Part shown: positions 54,276-62,749 of the stretch, piece after piece
Layout: each line of letters starts with the position of its first letter
How positions within the stretch are numbered: position 1 is the first letter of the stretch
Assembly (NCBI GenBank): GCA_937919655.1
Contig: CALFPJ010000048.1
Coordinates: 1 to 64,000, forward strand
From: an uncultured Gemmatimonadales bacterium
Lineage (GTDB): Bacteria > Gemmatimonadota > Gemmatimonadetes > Longimicrobiales > Gaopeijiaceae
Reading direction: 5' to 3'
DNA length: 64,000 bases
Notes under the pieces: generated by a model
Database searches by the model: none
What the model saw: the letters and a program-made list of their open reading frames with translations, nothing else
Told to the model about the DNA's origin: nothing
Position numbers and translations under genes: made by a program

Positions 54276-54383
54276 CACGGTGGAGCGGACACGACTGCAT
54301 TGGAACACGACTTCGTCTTGGCTGGCTTGGCTTCGTCGGGGCTTATAAGTAATGCGTCGTGAACATCTTCTGCGAGGGTCTTG

Positions 54384-54695
54384 ATGGCTAACTGGGTTCG
54401 AGTGGCTGGCTTGGCTGACGTGCCTGAGGGGAAGCTCCTGGGCATCATGGCGGGTTCGATTCCGGTTGTGTTGGCGAATCCGGATGGGGACGTCTACGCT
54501 CTGCGGGACGAGTGTTCACACGAGACATACCCTTTGTCGGACGGCGAGCTGGATGGGGGGGACGTGGTGTGTTTGTATCACGGAGCCCGCTTCGAATGCG
54601 CTTCTGGGCGCAACAAGGCGCTTCCTGCTGTGCGACCGGTGAAGTCTTTCCCGGTTGAGATCCGGGAAGGCGAGATTTTCATCGACGTGGAGTAG
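54384..54695 (+). CDS. Rieske-type ferredoxin of the suf operon
   Basis: A 103-residue Rieske [2Fe-2S] protein. The cluster ligands are the CSH box in DECSHETYPLS and the CLYH box in VVCLYHGARFEC; the remaining sequence matches NirD/BphF-type small ferredoxins. Such a protein is often encoded between sufD and sufS in related operons and is thought to supply electrons for cluster assembly, though its role is not established. Start ATG 54384; a TTG one codon upstream is also possible. It ends 25 bp before sufS. Confidence 0.9.
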   Translation: MANWVRVAGLADVPEGKLLGIMAGSIPVVLANPDGDVYALRDECSHETYPLSDGELDGGDVVCLYHGARFECASGRNKALPAVRPVKSFPVEIREGEIFIDVE

Positions 54696-54720
54696 GCTCC
54701 ACAGGGACTAAGGAACACCC

Positions 54721-55950
54721 ATGGCCGCTTTCGACCCGGCTTTGATCCGCCGAGACTTTCCCGCGCTACACCAGACGATCAATGGCAAGCCGCTCGTCTA
54801 TCTCGACAGCGCAGCCACATCTCAGAAACCCAAGGCGGTAATCGCCGCGATCGAGTCGTACTACGCGCACGACAACGCGAACGTCCATCGAGGCATTCAC
54901 GAACTGTCACGCCGCGCGACGATCGCCTACGAGGAAGCGCGAGGGAAGGTGGCCCGATGGATCAACGCCGCCGAGCCTGCCGAGATCATTTGGACGCGGG
55001 GTACCACGGAAGCCATCAACCTCGTATCCATGGCGTGGGGGCTCGACAACGTCGGCAAAGACGACGAGATCCTCATTTCGGTGATGGAGCACCACTCGAA
55101 CATCGTGCCATGGCAGCTCCTCGCCATGCGGACCGGCGCCACGCTCAAGTACATCGAGTTGGACGACCACGGGCGACTGGTTCTCGACGACCTCCCTTCC
55201 CTGCTGACCGCCCGGACCAAGATCGTGGCCCTGGGTCACGTTTCGAACGCGCTGGGCACGATCAACCCCATCAAGGAGATCACCGCCGCCGCGAAGAAGG
55301 TCGGAGCTCTGGTCGTAGTCGATGGCGCCCAAGGTGCGGTTCACACAAAGGTGGACGTGCAGGACCTTGGCGTGGACTGCTACGCTTTCAGCGGCCATAA
55401 GATGTGCGGGCCGACAGGCATCGGCGTCCTATGGGCACGCAAAGAACTCCTCGAGTCGATGTCGCCCTACCAGGGCGGCGGCGAGATGATCCACATCGTG
55501 GGTCGCGACGCAAGCAGTTGGGCCGAGGTGCCGCATAAGTTCGAAGCGGGCACGCCTAATATTGCAGGCGCGATCGGCATGGGCGCCGCCGTCGACTTCC
55601 TATCCGACATCGGCATGGACGCGATCGCTGAACACGAGCGCTCGCTGATGGAGTATGCGATGCAGCAGGTCGGAGCCGTCGAAGGCATCACGATCTACGG
55701 ACCCGACTCCCTCGACGAGCGCTCGGCGGTGCTGTCGTTCACACTCGGCGACGCGCATCCCCACGATATCTCGACGATCCTCGACAGCGACGGCATCGCG
55801 GTGCGTGCGGGGCATCACTGCGCGCAGTTAGTGATGAAGCATTTTGGTGTAGCGGCGACCGCGCGCGCCTCTTTTTATCTCTACAGCACAAAGGATGACG
55901 TCGATCGGCTGGTGGCAGGGTTGGGCCAGGTGAGGCAGATCTTCGGGTGA
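54721..55950 (+). CDS. sufS: Cysteine desulfurase SufS
   Basis: A 409-residue class II cysteine desulfurase. The PLP lysine is Lys227 in FSGHKMCGPTG; NVHRGIHELSRRAT and EHHSNIVPWQ are SufS signatures, and the persulfide Cys lies in VRAGHHCAQ. It takes sulfur from L-cysteine and hands it to SufU for SufBCD. Placed between the Rieske gene and sufU with the same orientation. Confidence 0.96.
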   Translation: MAAFDPALIRRDFPALHQTINGKPLVYLDSAATSQKPKAVIAAIESYYAHDNANVHRGIHELSRRATIAYEEARGKVARWINAAEPAEIIWTRGTTEAINLVSMAWGLDNVGKDDEILISVMEHHSNIVPWQLLAMRTGATLKYIELDDHGRLVLDDLPSLLTARTKIVALGHVSNALGTINPIKEITAAAKKVGALVVVDGAQGAVHTKVDVQDLGVDCYAFSGHKMCGPTGIGVLWARKELLESMSPYQGGGEMIHIVGRDASSWAEVPHKFEAGTPNIAGAIGMGAAVDFLSDIGMDAIAEHERSLMEYAMQQVGAVEGITIYGPDSLDERSAVLSFTLGDAHPHDISTILDSDGIAVRAGHHCAQLVMKHFGVAATARASFYLYSTKDDVDRLVAGLGQVRQIFG

Positions 55951-56042
55951 GTCTGGCCTCGGGCCGATCGCCCGAAATACGCTGACTTGGAATCTGACTC
56001 CGACACGCGATACATTGGACTTACGCCTGAACCGATAGGTAC

Positions 56043-56495
56043 ATGGAAACTCCGCAACTTTCTTCGCTCTACCAGCAGCTGATTCTCGAGCACTACCGCA
56101 ACCCGCGGAACAAGGCCGAGCTGGAAGAGAAGACCGTCGAAATCCACATGGCCAACCCGGTCTGTGGGGACGAAATTCGCTTGCAGTTGCGAATCGAGGA
56201 CGACCATATCGCCGAAGCGAAATTCATCGGCCAGGGCTGCTCGATCTCACAAGCTGCGATCAGCATGATGACCACCAAGTTGCAAGGGGCCTCCATCGAC
56301 GACGCCCTTGGGCTGGCCCATAGGTTCACCGAGCTCATGCACGGCGACCCTGAGGCCGCCAAGGACAGAACGCTGGGAGACCTCAGAGCGTTGCAGGGAG
56401 TGAGCAAATTTCCGGTGCGCATTAAGTGCGCCCTGATCGGCTTTGACGCCCTGCAGGAAGCGTTGAAGAAGCACGCCTCGGAGGGGTCCGCCTGA
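56043..56495 (+). CDS. sufU: Sulfur-transfer protein SufU
   Basis: A 150-residue zinc-dependent sulfurtransferase. LYQQLILEHYRNPRNKAELE is the SufU start; the zinc ligands are Cys and Asp in NPVCGDEI, Cys in GQGCSIS and Cys in RIKCALIG. The ~18-residue insertion between the second and third ligands that distinguishes SufU from IscU is present (LGLAHRFTELMHGDPEAAKD region). It accepts persulfide sulfur from SufS. Last gene of the suf unit, possibly coupled to the MGMT gene. Confidence 0.95.
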   Translation: METPQLSSLYQQLILEHYRNPRNKAELEEKTVEIHMANPVCGDEIRLQLRIEDDHIAEAKFIGQGCSISQAAISMMTTKLQGASIDDALGLAHRFTELMHGDPEAAKDRTLGDLRALQGVSKFPVRIKCALIGFDALQEALKKHASEGSA

Positions 56496-56551
56496 GTCCG
56501 CGAGAAGTTCACTCGGCTCATCTGCCCGATACGCGGGCAGGCCCCATCACC

Positions 56552-57040
56552 GTGTGGGTCTCACGCACCGGAGTACGTCATCTCGAATTTGGTCCGCTTC
56601 CCAAAGACGACCATACCGACCCGCTCGAGGAATGGCCTGAAAAGCTGGCCGAGGCCGTTCGGCAACTTGAGGAATACTTCGACCGAAAGCGACAAACCTT
56701 CGACCTTCCGCTCGACTTCGCCGGGGTGACGACCCCTTTCCAAGACGACATATACGCGCGGCTGATCGAGATCGACTACGGGCACGTCACGTCCTATGGG
56801 CAAGTGGCTCGTGATGTAGGGAGGCCTGATATGGCGCGCGCGGTAGGCCAGGCAGTCGGCGCCAACCCGATTCCGATCATCGTTCCATGCCATCGAGTGG
56901 TCGCCTCGGACCTTCGCCTCACAGGTTTCGGGGGAGGGCTCCAGGCAAAAGTCGCCCTACTCAAACTCGAAGGGGTAGGCGTGGATGGAATAACCGCGAA
57001 CAGCAAGGTGCGGCCGGAAGTCATTCCGCTTGACCTTTAG
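56552..57040 (+). CDS. Methylated-DNA-protein cysteine methyltransferase (Ogt-like)
   Basis: A protein of at least 162 residues that repairs O6-alkylguanine by suicidal alkyl transfer to the Cys of the PCHRV motif (Cys113). TTPFQDDIYARLIEIDYGHVTSYGQVARDVGRPDMARAVGQAVGANPIPIIVPCHRVVASDLRLTG-type order is seen in pieces: helix-turn-helix YGQVA, PCHRV, then TGFGGGLQAKVALL. GTG 56552 is the first conventional start, but the family segment (GPITVWVSRTGVRHLEFG) begins earlier in the same frame; CTG 56492, overlapping the sufU stop as CTGA, would add 20 residues and fits better. Confidence 0.87.
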   Translation: MWVSRTGVRHLEFGPLPKDDHTDPLEEWPEKLAEAVRQLEEYFDRKRQTFDLPLDFAGVTTPFQDDIYARLIEIDYGHVTSYGQVARDVGRPDMARAVGQAVGANPIPIIVPCHRVVASDLRLTGFGGGLQAKVALLKLEGVGVDGITANSKVRPEVIPLDL

Positions 57041-57173
57041 AGAATCTTGTCGGGCGCCTCTGAATCCTACTGATTCTCCGGATCGTTATCGCACCGCTCC
57101 AGACGCGAACGCGACATCAGCCTTCGGTGTGCGACGCGCTCCTGTGTACAACGTCTTTCCCGCAAAACCACTC

Positions 57174-57821
57174 ATGAATATGAACCGATTACTTACGCTG
57201 TTTGTTGTCGCTCTAGCCGCCTGCAGCCCTGGGGAGCAGGTGGCATCTGCATCTGGAGCTGCACAGACCCCAGACACGACAATCAAACCCCTTGAGAGGA
57301 CACCGCTGACAGAGGCGGACATGGAAGGGCTGGAGCCCGTAGACGTGTCCGTCGAACTGCCCTGGACGCGAAACACGGTGAACCGCAGCGCGACGCCGCA
57401 AGCGGCCCGCTCCTTGGTCCAGAGCGTCGTGGTTTCGAGCCATGAAGCGTTCGACCGCGCGGTCTTTACGTTCAGTTCCGAGGCCGCGTTTCCCGGCTAT
57501 GACATCGAGATCGTCGAGCCAGAAACGGCAATCACCTGCGGCGAGGTCGAAGGGGGAGATTCGACGGTCGTGGAGCACGCGCCGGCAGTGGAAGGTCGAC
57601 GCTTCTTGGTTCTGCGCTTCGCGCCTGCCCGTACCCGTGCAGACGGCCGTACTGCGGTCGCGACCGACACGGACCTGTTTGAGCTACCGAGAATCCATGA
57701 GGCCGGGGTCACCTGCGCGGAAGACGACGCAGTCACATGGATCGCAGGACTCGCGGACGGCACAGATGTGCGCGTTCTCGAAATGCGATCCCCGCTGCGA
57801 CTCGTGGTTGACATTCGGTGA
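57174..57821 (+). CDS. AMIN-like-domain lipoprotein
   Basis: A 215-residue lipoprotein (lipobox LAAC, near residue 16). After a ~45-residue linker, LVQSVVVSSHEAFDRAVFTFSSEAAFPGYDIEIV and the closing DVRVLEMRSPLRLVVDIR resemble the AMIN-like beta-sandwich found in Gram-negative periplasmic proteins, which bind peptidoglycan or envelope proteins in better-studied cases. Two Cys (about 123 and 182) could form a disulfide. ATG 57174 begins the leader; the open frame back to 57030 is not protein-like. The stop overlaps the porin start (GTGA). Confidence 0.72.
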   Translation: MNMNRLLTLFVVALAACSPGEQVASASGAAQTPDTTIKPLERTPLTEADMEGLEPVDVSVELPWTRNTVNRSATPQAARSLVQSVVVSSHEAFDRAVFTFSSEAAFPGYDIEIVEPETAITCGEVEGGDSTVVEHAPAVEGRRFLVLRFAPARTRADGRTAVATDTDLFELPRIHEAGVTCAEDDAVTWIAGLADGTDVRVLEMRSPLRLVVDIR

Positions 57822-58900
57822 CCACCCGACTCTTGCTTTGCGCGCTCTGCCTGGGCGCGGGCCTCGTCGTTCCAGGCCAGCCCCTCGTGGGGCAGGCGGT
57901 CGAGCCGCGCCAACCGGTTGAGCGTACCGAACTCGGTGGTCGCGTACACATGCAGTTGGCGACCACGTCCGTAGACAGCGTACCGCAGAGTGAGTTCCTG
58001 CTGCGGCGAGCTCGCATTTGGGCGGCGGCCAGGCTCAACGACTGGATCGACGCCGCCGTCCAGGTGGACATGGCCAAGGGCGAGGTTTCTGGTCGTTATG
58101 CGTTTGTGCGCTTCGAGCTGGATCCCGCACTCTTCGTGTCCATCGGACAGTTAAAGCGGGCCTTCGACCTATTTGAGCTCACGAGTTCTAGTGAGATCCT
58201 GGCCATCGAACGCGACGGCTCGATCGCCGGAGTCACAGACTGTGCCGGAATCGGCGGCGTGTGTTCCTACTCTCGGTTCTCAGAGCGACTCGCGCAGTCA
58301 TCGCTGGACGTCGGCATCCTCGCCACGGGTGTGCTCGCGGCAGGCGAAATCACGTACCTCGCCACGTTCACCAACGGGTCCGGGGCGAACGCACGCGAGA
58401 CGAATAATGCCAAGTCGTTCGCTGGGCGGCTTGAGTGGTCACCCGTTGACCGCCTACGCATCGGCGGCAACTACGGCTCACACGACTACATAAACGAGGT
58501 GACGGGCCTGACGGACCGCGCACCGGCCGCCGCGTTCGACGTGGAATGGGGTGACTTCGCTGAGGGACTCCACCTGCAGGCCGGTATCATGACCGGCGAG
58601 AACTGGCGGGCGTTGGACGACACCGGCTCTAGTCCCCTCTTCCTCACCTACCAGGGGATCGTCACGTATCGTGTGCCTCTGGCCGACCCAGGCAAGGTCG
58701 TAGCCGTCGAACCCGTGGGACGCGTGAGTTGGGGTGACCCAGACCGGGCGACGGCGCGGGACGGCGGTTGGCTTCTAACCCCCGGCCTGATGCTGCACTT
58801 CGGCGGTCGCAACCGCCTCTCCGCAAATCTGGATATGTGGCGCCCACAGACGGGTTCCGCAGTGTGGGGCTTGAAAGTGCTGACAGCGGTCTACTTCTAG
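57818..58900 (+). CDS. OprO/OprP-like porin
   Basis: A 360-residue outer-membrane beta-barrel: signal peptide (cleavage near VVPGQP), short linker, then alternating strands such as GRVHMQLATTSVD, FLLRRARIWAAARLNDWIDAAVQVDM and a C-terminal GLKVLTAVYF ending in Phe, the usual barrel-assembly signal. FLLRRARIxxxxxxxxW is typical for phosphate-selective-type porins. The substrate is not known. GTG start overlaps the stop of the AMIN-like lipoprotein, suggesting the two are made together. Confidence 0.85.
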   Translation: MTTRLLLCALCLGAGLVVPGQPLVGQAVEPRQPVERTELGGRVHMQLATTSVDSVPQSEFLLRRARIWAAARLNDWIDAAVQVDMAKGEVSGRYAFVRFELDPALFVSIGQLKRAFDLFELTSSSEILAIERDGSIAGVTDCAGIGGVCSYSRFSERLAQSSLDVGILATGVLAAGEITYLATFTNGSGANARETNNAKSFAGRLEWSPVDRLRIGGNYGSHDYINEVTGLTDRAPAAAFDVEWGDFAEGLHLQAGIMTGENWRALDDTGSSPLFLTYQGIVTYRVPLADPGKVVAVEPVGRVSWGDPDRATARDGGWLLTPGLMLHFGGRNRLSANLDMWRPQTGSAVWGLKVLTAVYF

Positions 58901-58947
58901 CGCGCTCAGCAGACCCCACGCCCGGGGCGGCGTATCCGGCGGTAGCG

Positions 58948-60201
58948 CTAGCGAAAACGAGTGGGGGAGAACGCCGGAAGGCGCGCGTCATCGTCTCCAG
59001 TGACCAAGTTAGCAATCATGTCGCCGGTCACCGTCCCTAGCGTGAGCCCGAGCATGCCGTGGCCCGTGGCGACGCTCAGCCCTTCAACCCCCGCAAGCGC
59101 ACCAATAATTGGCATCCCATCGGCGGCCATGGGGCGCAACCCGCACCACTCCGAAAGCGGCGCATCGTGGCCGAGCTGGGGGAAGCACGTCCGTCCGGCT
59201 TTCGTAAGTTGCTCAAGTCGCGGACGCCTCAGGACGGCGTTGTTTCCAGAGAATTCCATGGTGCCGGCGAAACGTACGAAACCGTTCATCGGCGTACAAA
59301 ACACAGAAGTCTCGCTCAGCACGCAGGCGACGTTGAGCGGCGGAGCACCGCCCGCCCCAATCGCGATATCCCGGTGGTACCCCTTTCCAGGCTGAACCGG
59401 GAGCGCAGACCCGGCCCGGCGTGACAGCTCAAGGCTGAACGGGCCGGTGGCGAGCACCACAGCATCCGCGCCGACGACCTCCCCCTCGGAGGTGCGAACT
59501 CCAGTCACCCGACCGCTGTCGGTGGTGACCTCCCTGACGCCGACGCCCTCGCGAATGGTCACGCCCAAACGGGTCGCCCGCTCGGCGAAGGCGAGGAGAA
59601 ATTGAAACGGATCGAGCGTCCGGGCTTCGGGATAATAGACGCCTCCCCAAACATCCGGTCCGAAGGCAGGCTCCCGCTTGCGGAGTTCCTCACCGTCCAC
59701 GATCTCAGGATGGTACCCGTGCCTAGCGATGATCGAAGATTCGTGCGCCGCCTGCTTGAGGCCCTTATCCGTGGCGCAAACTTCGAAGTAACCCTCGCGC
59801 CGGTACCCACACTCGATCTGTTCTTCGTCGATGAGCTTGTCGAAGCCGGCGAGCGCATCCATCCCGAGCGGTGCCATCACCCGCATGCACGCCTCCACAT
59901 GTTGATCCGTGCAATAGCGAGCGAAGTTCCACATCCAGCGCCACAGCTCCGGATCCCACCGCGGTCGCAGGTAGAGAGGACTGGTCGGATCCATCATCTG
60001 AGTGATCGCCTGGCGAATTCGACCCGGGCGATTGAGGGGCGGATGTCCGGCCGAAACGGTACCCGCGTTCCCTCGCGACGCCCCCGCTCCCAGGACGTCC
60101 CTTTCCAATAGCTGGACGTCTGCGCCCTGCCGCGCGAGCGCATAGGCGCACGAGACGCCGATGACGCCGCCACCGACAACGACGACCCGGTGCGTCGTCA
60201 C
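58948..60201 (-). CDS. DadA-type FAD-dependent amino acid dehydrogenase
   Basis: A 417-residue flavoprotein of the DAO family: VVVVGGGVIGVSCAYALARQGADVQLLERD binds FAD; GNAGTVSAGH, GYHRDIAI and GHGMLGLTLG near the end are the DadA-like pattern. It oxidises D-amino acids or related secondary amines to 2-oxo acids and ammonia, transferring electrons to quinone. Start GTG 60201 overlaps the stop of the zinc dehydrogenase (GTGA), so the two are co-translated, perhaps for consecutive steps. Converges with the porin gene. Confidence 0.88.
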   Translation of the reverse strand: MTTHRVVVVGGGVIGVSCAYALARQGADVQLLERDVLGAGASRGNAGTVSAGHPPLNRPGRIRQAITQMMDPTSPLYLRPRWDPELWRWMWNFARYCTDQHVEACMRVMAPLGMDALAGFDKLIDEEQIECGYRREGYFEVCATDKGLKQAAHESSIIARHGYHPEIVDGEELRKREPAFGPDVWGGVYYPEARTLDPFQFLLAFAERATRLGVTIREGVGVREVTTDSGRVTGVRTSEGEVVGADAVVLATGPFSLELSRRAGSALPVQPGKGYHRDIAIGAGGAPPLNVACVLSETSVFCTPMNGFVRFAGTMEFSGNNAVLRRPRLEQLTKAGRTCFPQLGHDAPLSEWCGLRPMAADGMPIIGALAGVEGLSVATGHGMLGLTLGTVTGDMIANLVTGDDDARLPAFSPTRFR

Positions 60202-61454
60202 CCTACCGTCGGATCGAGTAGGACTTTGATGGAGCCCGTCTTACGCCGGTTCGCTGCGGTGGACAGGGCGTTCCGATACTGACCCAGCGGAAATACGTGC
60301 GTAACCATCGCGTCCACCGGGGCCCCTGTCTTAACGAGCAGGTCATGTGTGATCTGGAATGTGTGCTGACGTTCTCCGCGCCACTCCTCCAATCCGTACC
60401 CCACATAACCCTTCACATCGAGCTCGCGCGCCCACACAAAGGTGAGGTCGAGCTTGGGGATTTCGGCTGCGCAGCCCAGCATCACAATACGGGCCCGCGG
60501 GGCAGCATATCGCAGCGCCTGCTTGATAGTCTGACCGCTTCCGACGCAGTCGAAAATCAGTTGGAAGCCGCCCCCCGCATACACCTCGTCCCCCACGATC
60601 GGCATATACGCTTGAGCCCCTGTGTCCACCAAGGCCTGACGCGCTTCGTCGCCCGGAGACACGACCTCCGAGGCGCCCAAACTTCGGGCGATCTCAGCTT
60701 CGTTTCCCCTCTTGATCTGAGCGACGAGGCGCCCCTCGTACCCTACGGCTCGAAGAGACCAAATCGTGCCGAGTGCGATCGGTCCGCTTCCAATGACGAG
60801 GATGGGACCGTCACCGAACGGACGTGAATTCAACACCGCGTGCATCCCTACCGCGATCGGTTCAATGAGTGCCGCCGTCCTGTCGGACATGGCCTCGTCC
60901 ACCACGAAGAGCTGGCTCTCGTGGGCGATCATGCGCTCCGCCCATCCACCCGGCAGTGATGCGTGGTAGCCGATCGTGGCACCACGCTTCATCGGCACCC
61001 CGTCCACCTTAAGCAGACCCTCTTCACCCATCTGTTCACAAGTACAGTGCCGCCCATCCGAGCAAGAACGGCACTGCGCGCTTCCGGAATGGCCTCGCAT
61101 GGTGCACGAGATCATGGGATCAACCACCACGCGTTGCCCCGGAGTGACGCGGGTAACCGCCGGCCCCACCTCGACCACGCGGGCGAGAATCTCATGCCCG
61201 AGCACCGCAGGAAATGACCCGAACGGCTCCATGGCGGGGCTCGCCTTGTACGTCAGCGTCCCGATGTCGGTGCCACAGATTCCGGCCAGCACGATCTCGA
61301 GGCGCACCCAATCTTCGGCGGGCAGGGCTGGCTCAGCGACATCGCCGAAGCTCACGCCACTCATTCCACCAAAAATGGCCGACTCAGTGACCTTGCCGAG
61401 GCCTTTCCCGATCAAGAAGCTCGGGATCGTGACGTTGAAGGAGACAGCTCTCAT
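60198..61454 (-). CDS. Zinc-dependent MDR alcohol dehydrogenase
   Basis: A 418-residue medium-chain dehydrogenase. Catalytic zinc ligands lie in GICGTDIG and LGHEILARV; structural zinc Cys in the segment CTMRGHSGSAQCRSCSDGRHC; the NAD(P) site is LVIGSGPIALGTIWSL. FDCVGSGQTIKQALRYAAPRARIVMLG is typical. A ~20-residue insertion near the N-terminus (SFLIGKGLGKVTESAIFGG) is longer than in threonine or sorbitol dehydrogenases. ATG 61454 was chosen over 61487. The product of the DadA-type enzyme could be its substrate, but this is inferred from coupling alone. Confidence 0.9.
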   Translation of the reverse strand: MRAVSFNVTIPSFLIGKGLGKVTESAIFGGMSGVSFGDVAEPALPAEDWVRLEIVLAGICGTDIGTLTYKASPAMEPFGSFPAVLGHEILARVVEVGPAVTRVTPGQRVVVDPMISCTMRGHSGSAQCRSCSDGRHCTCEQMGEEGLLKVDGVPMKRGATIGYHASLPGGWAERMIAHESQLFVVDEAMSDRTAALIEPIAVGMHAVLNSRPFGDGPILVIGSGPIALGTIWSLRAVGYEGRLVAQIKRGNEAEIARSLGASEVVSPGDEARQALVDTGAQAYMPIVGDEVYAGGGFQLIFDCVGSGQTIKQALRYAAPRARIVMLGCAAEIPKLDLTFVWARELDVKGYVGYGLEEWRGERQHTFQITHDLLVKTGAPVDAMVTHVFPLGQYRNALSTAANRRKTGSIKVLLDPTVG

Positions 61455-61458
61455 GGTG

Positions 61459-61647
61459 TCAGTACGGCCTAGTGGGGCCATATCCATTTAGGAAGCCCTG
61501 CGTCGCTGGACTTCTCCCGTCAAAAACCGACCACAGTAAGGTACGATCAAGCACGAGTATCCCTAGGCCCATGAATGCACCCGCGGCGAGATGCAGCGCC
61601 GCTTGAGCGCGGCCGTACTTCTGTTCGGGTGCACTAGGGGGCGACAC
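61459..61647 (-). CDS. Possible 62-residue membrane protein
   Basis: A short frame from GTG 61647, overlapping the end of the DUF2007-like gene by 14 bp in another frame. It encodes one hydrophobic helix (AALHLAAGAFMGLGILVLD) between charged ends. Codon use looks coding, but no ribosome site or family supports it. If real it could be co-translated with the upstream membrane protein; if not, it is a remnant of a frameshifted C-terminus of that gene. Confidence 0.35.
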   Translation of the reverse strand: MSPPSAPEQKYGRAQAALHLAAGAFMGLGILVLDRTLLWSVFDGRSPATQGFLNGYGPTRPY

Positions 61648-62233
61648 CGGAGAGCGTTCGCAACAGCGATCGCAGTGGCCCCCAGGACCGACCCACGAGT
61701 CCGCTGAGAACAAACGCGGCCCCGAACAGTCCAACAAGAGCTGCCCACACCTCTCCTAGCTGGCCCTGAGGCACCCCTCCGACAACACCCTGCCCAAGCG
61801 CAACCAGGAGGGCCCCAAGAGTCAGGGCGACCGCACGCTCTGCACCACAAAGTTTAGAGGCACCCAGTGAAGGCCTGCCTATTCTCCTTTCCCCCCGCGC
61901 CACGGTTCGTGGCTCGACTGCCGTATCGCTACGAGGCATGAACAGTCCGGTGGGCGGAGCCTCGTCATCTTCCCGCTGGTCATCGGGAACCGAGGCCACT
62001 GCGGCGTTCGGCGTGACCTCCAACAAATCCCGAGCCTCATCCGCATCCTCACCGCGCACCCAGAGGCGCGCAGGCCGGCCCATGCCGACCCCTATGTCTA
62101 CGCCTCCAGCGTCATCCGTCTGCAGCCGGTAGGGAATCCCCGCATCATCCAAGAACCCGGCAGCGAACTCCGCTTCATGGCGGTAATTGAACTCGGCAAC
62201 GACTACATCGCCGGAGGGGGACCGTGAGGGCAT
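61634..62233 (-). CDS. DUF2007-like protein with two membrane helices
   Basis: A 199-residue protein. Residues about 8-72 (VVVAEFNYRHEAEFAAGFLDDAGIPYRLQTDD to DADEARDLLE) match the DUF2007 'putative signal transducing' domain, a small alpha/beta unit related to PII-like folds. A charged linker follows, and the C-terminal region has two hydrophobic helices (about 133-150 and 163-182). The domain is soluble and cytoplasmic; no ligand is established. The GC-rich linker is low in conservation. It stands between a small lipoprotein and the zinc dehydrogenase gene. Confidence 0.7.
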   Translation of the reverse strand: MPSRSPSGDVVVAEFNYRHEAEFAAGFLDDAGIPYRLQTDDAGGVDIGVGMGRPARLWVRGEDADEARDLLEVTPNAAVASVPDDQREDDEAPPTGLFMPRSDTAVEPRTVARGERRIGRPSLGASKLCGAERAVALTLGALLVALGQGVVGGVPQGQLGEVWAALVGLFGAAFVLSGLVGRSWGPLRSLLRTLSGVAP

Positions 62234-62311
62234 CGTGGGTACTACCCCGCGCCTCGGTGCGAGAGCCTGCTCAGCGCCGGTCGTCCGAACGCAACATGGA
62301 GGTATACCCGT

Positions 62312-62641
62312 TCATTCCGGAGAGGCTTCAATCCAAATCAACTCGATGATCGTGCCCGGACACGGATTGGAGAGGTCGAGGCGATTCGACGCCTCGAACT
62401 GAACCCGCAAGCCTTCGACTCGAAGGTTCGATGGGAGCAGCGTAGGGAGATACGTCTCATCGGAGGTCTCAATCACCCAACAATCGCCAACCTCGATCAC
62501 GGTCAACTTCACGAATCCGAAGTCGGCAACTTCCGCCTCCAGAATGTTGCAGGACGGCAGGCATACCAAGACGAATACTGCAAGTGTCGCCTTCACCGCA
62601 CGTCGAGCCGAGATCACCGTTCTCCAATCTTTCATCGCCAC
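62312..62641 (-). CDS. Small lipoprotein of unknown function
   Basis: A 109-residue protein with a long positively charged N-region (WRTVISARRAVKATL), a hydrophobic core and a lipobox (LPSC, near residue 31). The mature ~78 residues are beta-rich (FGFVKLTVIEVGDCWVIETSDETY) with two Cys that may pair. No family recognised. It lies about 110 bp downstream of the S9 peptidase gene and 80 bp upstream of the DUF2007-like gene. Confidence 0.6.
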   Translation of the reverse strand: MAMKDWRTVISARRAVKATLAVFVLVCLPSCNILEAEVADFGFVKLTVIEVGDCWVIETSDETYLPTLLPSNLRVEGLRVQFEASNRLDLSNPCPGTIIELIWIEASPE

Positions 62642-62749
62642 TTCCTCATTTATCCGCCGTCAGTCATTTCCCACACCATCGTATCACCCAAAGTGTCGTC
62701 AGGAGAAGTCGGCGTCTCCGAGGCTGGCTCCACCGCTACCCTCCCTGTG

